Origin: Deltaproteobacteria bacterium
GTDB lineage: Bacteria > Desulfobacterota_B > Binatia > UBA9968
Direction: 5' to 3'
Assembly (NCBI GenBank): GCA_005879255.1
Contig: VBKY01000238.1
Location: 1 to 9,212, forward strand
DNA length: 9,212 bases
Each line of letters starts with the position of its first letter. Position 1 is the stretch's first letter. Positions 6,448 through 9,212 of this stretch are shown in pieces. A program made the position numbers and the translations under genes. The notes beneath the pieces were generated by a model, which was not told the origin of the DNA, did not search any database, and saw nothing but the letters and a program-made list of their open reading frames with translations.

Positions 6448-7197
6448 CTACGTCCGTTGTTTAAGATGCGACCGGATCTGGCGGGCGATCTCGACCAACG
6501 TCAGAAGGTTGGCTCCAGCGACGCCGGGTGGGAGGATACGTTGCTCGCGCGCTTCCGAGATGCGCTGGAGCGCTTCGCTCCATGTTGAGTTGCCGGAAGC
6601 TTGCACGAACTTTTCGAGAGCCGCCTTTGGCGAATTGACCGGCGTTCCTTCGAGTTCAAGCAGGGTCGCGGCACAGGACCGGAGTGGGCCGGCAGCGTCG
6701 GCGATCGCCAGAGCGAGTTGCTCTTCGCGCAAACCGCGCATCACATAGGCTTCACGGAGACGGAGAATGAGATTCAACAGCACTTGGTCGAGGCGGGTGA
6801 TTAACGTCTCACGGGGAATTTTTACGCCGCCAAAAGGGTCCGGTCCGTGCAGAACTTTGCGGCGACGGAGGATGTCGGCAAACTTTTCCGCGAAGGCCGT
6901 AATCGCGGCCGGCAATTCTGTTTCGAGAATAAACATTGGACTAAGGCGAATCGCGGCCTGTGCGACTCGAAGCGGATTGCGCAACTCCGCCGCGCGCGCA
7001 TGATCGAAGCCACCGAGCAGAAGCAGGAGATTGACGTCGGATGTGGCGCGTAGCCGACCCTCGGCGGCACTGCCAAACAACACAGCGGCTCGCAAATCAC
7101 TTCCCAACGCCGCTTGCGCCGCCGCAATGAAATCAGTCAGTACACGGGAAACCTGCGAAGGCAAATCGGGCAACGGATTGGGTTCGGTGACAGCCAT
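6448..7197 (-). CDS. Nucleotidyltransferase-fold protein with D-x-N active-site variant
   Basis: A 249-residue protein with an N-terminal nucleotidyltransferase (Pol-beta superfamily) core: AAVLFGSAAEGRLRATSDVNLLLLL (37-61). The GS is at 42-43, and the metal-binding motif reads D54-V-N56 instead of D-x-D. E92 or E94 could supply the third carboxylate. The C-terminal half (about 130-249) is helical and resembles the substrate- or partner-binding helical domains that follow such cores. The substrate is unknown; the Asn may mean altered or lost catalysis. The start is set at ATG 7197 because GGAG lies seven bases upstream. An upstream in-frame start at 7269 would overlap the zinc-ribbon gene and add 24 residues unlike the family. 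The stop is 5 bp before the TIGR04222 gene, which ties it to the MNIO set. Confidence 0.82.
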   Translation of the reverse strand: MAVTEPNPLPDLPSQVSRVLTDFIAAAQAALGSDLRAAVLFGSAAEGRLRATSDVNLLLLLGGFDHARAAELRNPLRVAQAAIRLSPMFILETELPAAITAFAEKFADILRRRKVLHGPDPFGGVKIPRETLITRLDQVLLNLILRLREAYVMRGLREEQLALAIADAAGPLRSCAATLLELEGTPVNSPKAALEKFVQASGNSTWSEALQRISEAREQRILPPGVAGANLLTLVEIARQIRSHLKQRT

Positions 7198-7252
7198 GAA
7201 GATTCTCCGTTCAATGTTGCAGACTTTTCTTATTAGAATTCCCGTGCAAGCA

Positions 7253-7519
7253 TCACGCCTTTGTCGCATTCACTCCGCCCGGCTTCTTAAACCGACGCGA
7301 GTGTCGGCTCCAGTCGCAGCCGCAGGTTTTGCAGTACCACTCGGTCATGCCTTCCCATTCTTCGCGGTCAGCGAGAACCGCGCGGCCGGCTTTGATTTGC
7401 TGCGCTTGTTTACGAGTAGGAATGCCGTGGACGGTCGGCACGATATCGGTCGAACCGCACTCAGGACACAGGCGGGGAGGTTTACTTGCTGCCTGGCGTC
7501 GCGTGGGCGACTTTTTCAT
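7253..7519 (-). CDS. Small zinc-ribbon protein
   Basis: An 88-residue cytoplasmic protein with two cysteine knuckles: CPECG at 18-22 and CKTCGC at 63-68. These form a likely single zinc site of the zinc-ribbon type with a 41-residue insert (including the GIPTRKQAQQIKAG stretch). The N-terminus is basic (KKSPTRRQAASKPPR), and the C-terminal RHSRRFKKPGG is basic too, so nucleic-acid or protein binding is plausible. No specific family is recognised. The chosen start is ATG 7519; a TTG two codons upstream (7525) is possible, and neither has a strong Shine-Dalgarno. The gene precedes the nucleotidyltransferase gene by 55 bp, so it may or may not belong to the MNIO operon. Confidence 0.7.
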   Translation of the reverse strand: MKKSPTRRQAASKPPRLCPECGSTDIVPTVHGIPTRKQAQQIKAGRAVLADREEWEGMTEWYCKTCGCDWSRHSRRFKKPGGVNATKA

Positions 7520-7526
7520 TGCCAAT

Positions 7527-7640
7527 CTACTTACTCAGAGAAGCACTGGCGCCGGGCAACTGTCCGCGCTCCGCCGCTCGGATGGCTGTGCTCGATGCGA
7601 CGGCGAGATATATGACCAATAGAGGAACGGGGCTTTTCAT
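7527..7640 (-). CDS. Possible 37-residue secretory-peptide ORF
   Basis: In the gap between the solute-binding protein gene and the zinc-ribbon gene, ATG 7640 opens a 37-codon frame closed by TAG at 7529-7527. The product has the look of a signal peptide: a Lys near the start, a hydrophobic run (PVPLLVIYLAVASS, 4-17), then small residues and AIRAAE. A short remainder ends in ASLSK. It starts 16 bp after the upstream stop and ends 7 bp before the ATG of the zinc-ribbon gene. No Shine-Dalgarno is visible. It may be a true small exported peptide, the leftover 5' end of a lost gene, or chance. Confidence 0.28.
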   Translation of the reverse strand: MKSPVPLLVIYLAVASSTAIRAAERGQLPGASASLSK

Positions 7641-7656
7641 CAATGGCTTCGCCGGC

Positions 7657-8775
7657 CTATTTGCCGAGCTCTCCGAGCGTCTCCTTAATCAGCTGGATGG
7701 CGGGCGTGGGATCGAAAACCTTTTGCTCATCCAGGTCGATATATTTGACGCCGTCTTGGCGGCGGTCGGCGGCGGGAATCTGTTGTTTCGCGATATCGAT
7801 CCTTAGCGAATCCGCCGGATCATGGGCGCCGATCTGGAGTTTCTGGAAGAGATCTTGTCCTTCGCGGGATAGGTACCAGTTGATGAAAACTCTTGCCGCG
7901 TTCGGATGGGGTGCACGGTTGAGCAGGGCCATGTGGCCGACGCGGGATGACAGGCCGACGCCTTCCTTCATAGCCTGCCTGAATTGCACGACGGGCAACC
8001 CTTTGGCCTCCGCTTCTTCTACTTTCTGAACGAAGAATGCCAGGGAAAACTTGCCGCTGCCAAGCCAATCGAGGGCCAGGCGGTTGTCTCGGTAGAGCGT
8101 GGCATCCATGCCGCTATAGAGCTGGCGCAGGAATTTAGGTCCCAAATCCGCGTTGTAGTACATGAAGCGTAACGGCGTGGAACCCGGTCCGCCGCCGCGC
8201 AGATCTTGCACCGTGATTTTCGAGCGCCACTTCGGTTGGAGAAAATCCCAATAGGATCGGAACTCGGTAGGGTCGACCAGCTTGGAGTTAAATCCGATGC
8301 TGCCGTAGTCGGGGCTTTTGGTAAACGTGAAGATGTGGCTCCGTTCGGCATCGCCGTAGGTATGTCTGCCGCGCCACCACTTCGATTCGTCGCTTACCTC
8401 GGGCAGTAGCAACGCGCTTTTGATCGGATCGAAAGTTTTCGCCTTTTGCAGGATCACCATCGACGCGATGCCGGCGATGTAGATATCCGGAATAAATTTA
8501 TCTCCCCGCCGTTCGGCAAGGATGCGCTGCATGAGCTCGGTCCCCATAGCGGTGACTGTGGTTACCTTGATTTCAGGATAGGCTTTCTGAAACGCGCCCG
8601 CATCGAGCATCAACGGCGTGCCCCAGTGATAAACCGTAAGCTGGCCTTCTTTCTTGGCTGCCTCGACGGTTTTTTCCCATTCGCCGCGCTGGCCGCTCGA
8701 TTCGGCCGCGAAAGTCGCGGGCGACAAAAGAAAGCCGGAAATCAAAAGAAGCGAAATCGTCGTGATGTGTTTCAT
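7657..8775 (-). CDS. ABC transporter periplasmic solute-binding protein (iron(III)/AfuA-like class)
   Basis: A 372-residue exported binding protein. It begins with a Sec signal peptide (KH, hydrophobic 5-19, likely cleavage near residue 23-24 after TFA/TFAA). The mature part has the family layout: EKTVEAAKKEGQLTVYHWGT (34-53), then AFQKAYPEIKVTTV, LAERRGDKFIPDIYI (86-100), SYWDFLQPKWRSKI (174-187) and the very typical RAPHPNAARVFINWYLSREG (287-306). A Tyr pair at 206-207 recalls ferric-binding relatives, but this class also includes transporters of polyamines, thiamine and organic acids, so the ligand is not assignable. No permease or ATPase gene is in the window, so it is either an orphan or served by genes elsewhere. 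ATG 8775 has AGGAG about 9 bases upstream, inside a hairpin. It follows an amidohydrolase gene, a pairing that may point to a breakdown-linked organic ligand. Confidence 0.88.
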   Translation of the reverse strand: MKHITTISLLLISGFLLSPATFAAESSGQRGEWEKTVEAAKKEGQLTVYHWGTPLMLDAGAFQKAYPEIKVTTVTAMGTELMQRILAERRGDKFIPDIYIAGIASMVILQKAKTFDPIKSALLLPEVSDESKWWRGRHTYGDAERSHIFTFTKSPDYGSIGFNSKLVDPTEFRSYWDFLQPKWRSKITVQDLRGGGPGSTPLRFMYYNADLGPKFLRQLYSGMDATLYRDNRLALDWLGSGKFSLAFFVQKVEEAEAKGLPVVQFRQAMKEGVGLSSRVGHMALLNRAPHPNAARVFINWYLSREGQDLFQKLQIGAHDPADSLRIDIAKQQIPAADRRQDGVKYIDLDEQKVFDPTPAIQLIKETLGELGK

Positions 8776-8782
8776 CTTCGAG

Positions 8783-8802
8783 TGCTCCTGTTCAAAGGAG
8801 CA
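8783..8802 (-). promoter_or_regulatory. Hairpin covering the ribosome binding site of the solute-binding protein gene
   Basis: TGCTCC (8783-8788) and GGAGCA (8797-8802) are perfect 6-bp inverted arms around an 8-base loop. In the minus-strand mRNA the downstream arm contains the AGGAG Shine-Dalgarno that lies 9 bases before ATG 8775. Folding would hide the ribosome binding site. A stem this short may be only a mild brake. Confidence 0.4.
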
Positions 8803-8806
8803 AATC

Positions 8807-8897
8807 GTAGGATGGGTTGAGGCGTGTTGTACCGATACCCATGGCTCTGCGGTCCGTGTTCTGACTGATGGGTATCGCTTTGCTCAACCCATCCTAC
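8807..8897. repeat. 91-bp palindromic intergenic repeat (two inverted hairpin units)
   Basis: GTAGGATGGGTTGAG (8807-8821) is matched by its exact complement CTCAACCCATCCTAC (8883-8897), a 15-bp perfect terminal inverted repeat. A second perfect pair lies inside: CGATACCCAT (8833-8842) and ATGGGTATCG (8868-8877). Each half is also a hairpin by itself, because ATGGGT and ACCCAT occur in both halves (8812-8817 with 8837-8842; 8868-8873 with 8887-8892). The element is thus two inverted copies of a REP/MITE-like unit of the GTAGG(A/G)TGGGTT type that is dispersed in many bacterial genomes. It has no coding capacity. It could form a strong stem in the transcript between the amidohydrolase and the binding protein. 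Confidence 0.85.
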
Positions 8898-8917
8898 ATC
8901 GGAGTCCGGAGCTAACA

Positions 8918-9212
8918 TTATGCCGCGCGGGTGAGGTCGCTCACTTCCGGCACGGTATCTTTGAGATGAAAAAACTCCATCGCGTTTCCCGCCAGCATCG
9001 CGTAGCGCTCGTCGGCGGGGACGCCGACAAAAGTTTCGTCGATGACCCGGCGCGATTCCGGCCAATCGCCGGTGGCATGGGCAAAGTCGCTTCCCCACAG
9101 TAATGCTTTAACGCCGACGTCGTGACGCAGCCGCACGCCGAGCGGATCTTTCATGAACCCCCAGAGGTTGCGCTCACGCAGATACGCACTTGGCTTGCAC
9201 TTGAGCGGTTGC
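8918..9212 (-). CDS. Amidohydrolase family 2 protein, C-terminal part (5' end beyond the window)
   Basis: The reading frame is open to the right edge and gives the last 97 residues, ending at TAA 8920-8918. The frame extends upstream of the internal ATG at 9154, so that Met is not the start. The fragment matches the end of metal-dependent amidohydrolase-2 (TIM-barrel, ACMSD-like) enzymes. It shows PSAYLRERLNGWF, then DPLGVRLRHDVGVKALLWGS with DFAHATGDWP, where the Asp of GSDFAH is the conserved catalytic/metal Asp. GVPADERYAMLAGNAMEFFHL follows, the usual final helix. These enzymes hydrolyse or decarboxylate small organic compounds; the substrate cannot be told from this piece. The neighbouring binding protein lies 142 bp downstream on the same strand. 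Confidence 0.88.
   Translation of the reverse strand, partial: QPLKCKPSAYLRERNLWGFMKDPLGVRLRHDVGVKALLWGSDFAHATGDWPESRRVIDETFVGVPADERYAMLAGNAMEFFHLKDTVPEVSDLTRAA

Noticed and set aside
7198..7269. Upstream start (7269) for the nucleotidyltransferase gene
   Set aside because: It would overlap the zinc-ribbon gene and add a basic, non-family-like extension, while ATG 7197 has a well-spaced GGAG.
7031..7615. 194-codon plus-strand ORF opposite the nucleotidyltransferase and zinc-ribbon genes
   Set aside because: It is an antisense shadow in GC-rich coding DNA; it crosses two genes with clear motifs and an intergenic gap, and its own sequence is not family-like.

Overview
The window looks like chromosomal DNA from an uncultured, moderately GC-rich Gram-negative bacterium. 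Predicted periplasmic binding proteins with Sec signal peptides, a molybdate ABC transporter, an amidohydrolase-2 / solute-binding protein pair and short palindromic intergenic repeats would fit a soil or sediment lineage of the former Deltaproteobacteria / Binatia / NC10 / Rokubacteria type. There is no rRNA or other strong marker, so this placement is a weak inference. Every confident gene lies on the minus strand, so the biological reading direction is from the right edge to the left edge.

Right end (about 7650-9212): the 3' part of an amidohydrolase-2 family gene runs in from the right edge. It is followed by an ABC-type (iron(III)/2-aminoethylphosphonate-like class) periplasmic solute-binding protein with a clear signal peptide. 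The 142-bp gap between them holds a 91-bp perfect-ended palindromic repeat, and a small hairpin that would bury the ribosome binding site of the binding protein.

Middle (4467-7640), the most interesting part: a possible 37-residue secretory peptide ORF and a small zinc-ribbon protein are followed by a tight four-gene set. In order, these are a nucleotidyltransferase-fold protein, a TIGR04222-type membrane protein ending in a Gly/Ser/Cys-rich tail with six cysteines, a DUF692 enzyme (MNIO, multinuclear non-heme iron-dependent oxidase), and an 82-residue helical protein. The last three junctions are +5 bp, +3 bp and a 4-bp ATGA overlap, which points to coupled translation. MNIO enzymes are known to oxidise cysteine (or other) residues in ribosomally made peptides, usually with a small partner protein. 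The layout suggests that the cysteine tail of the membrane protein is the substrate and the 82-residue protein is the partner. This would be a membrane-anchored, RiPP-like modification system of unknown purpose.

Left (446-4213): a molybdate uptake operon. A regulator with an XRE-type helix-turn-helix fused to a periplasmic-binding-protein-like domain is followed by modA (binding protein), modB (permease, GTG start) and modC (ATPase with TOBE region, GTG start, overlapping modB by 31 bp). Overlapping inverted repeats just upstream of the regulator are a candidate operator. The 253-bp gap between the MNIO cluster and the mod operon contains fragments resembling dispersed intergenic repeats.

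Far left (1-445): no confident gene. The first 91 bases may encode the C-terminal tail of a transposase-like protein. The rest is low-coding sequence with a short G-rich direct repeat.
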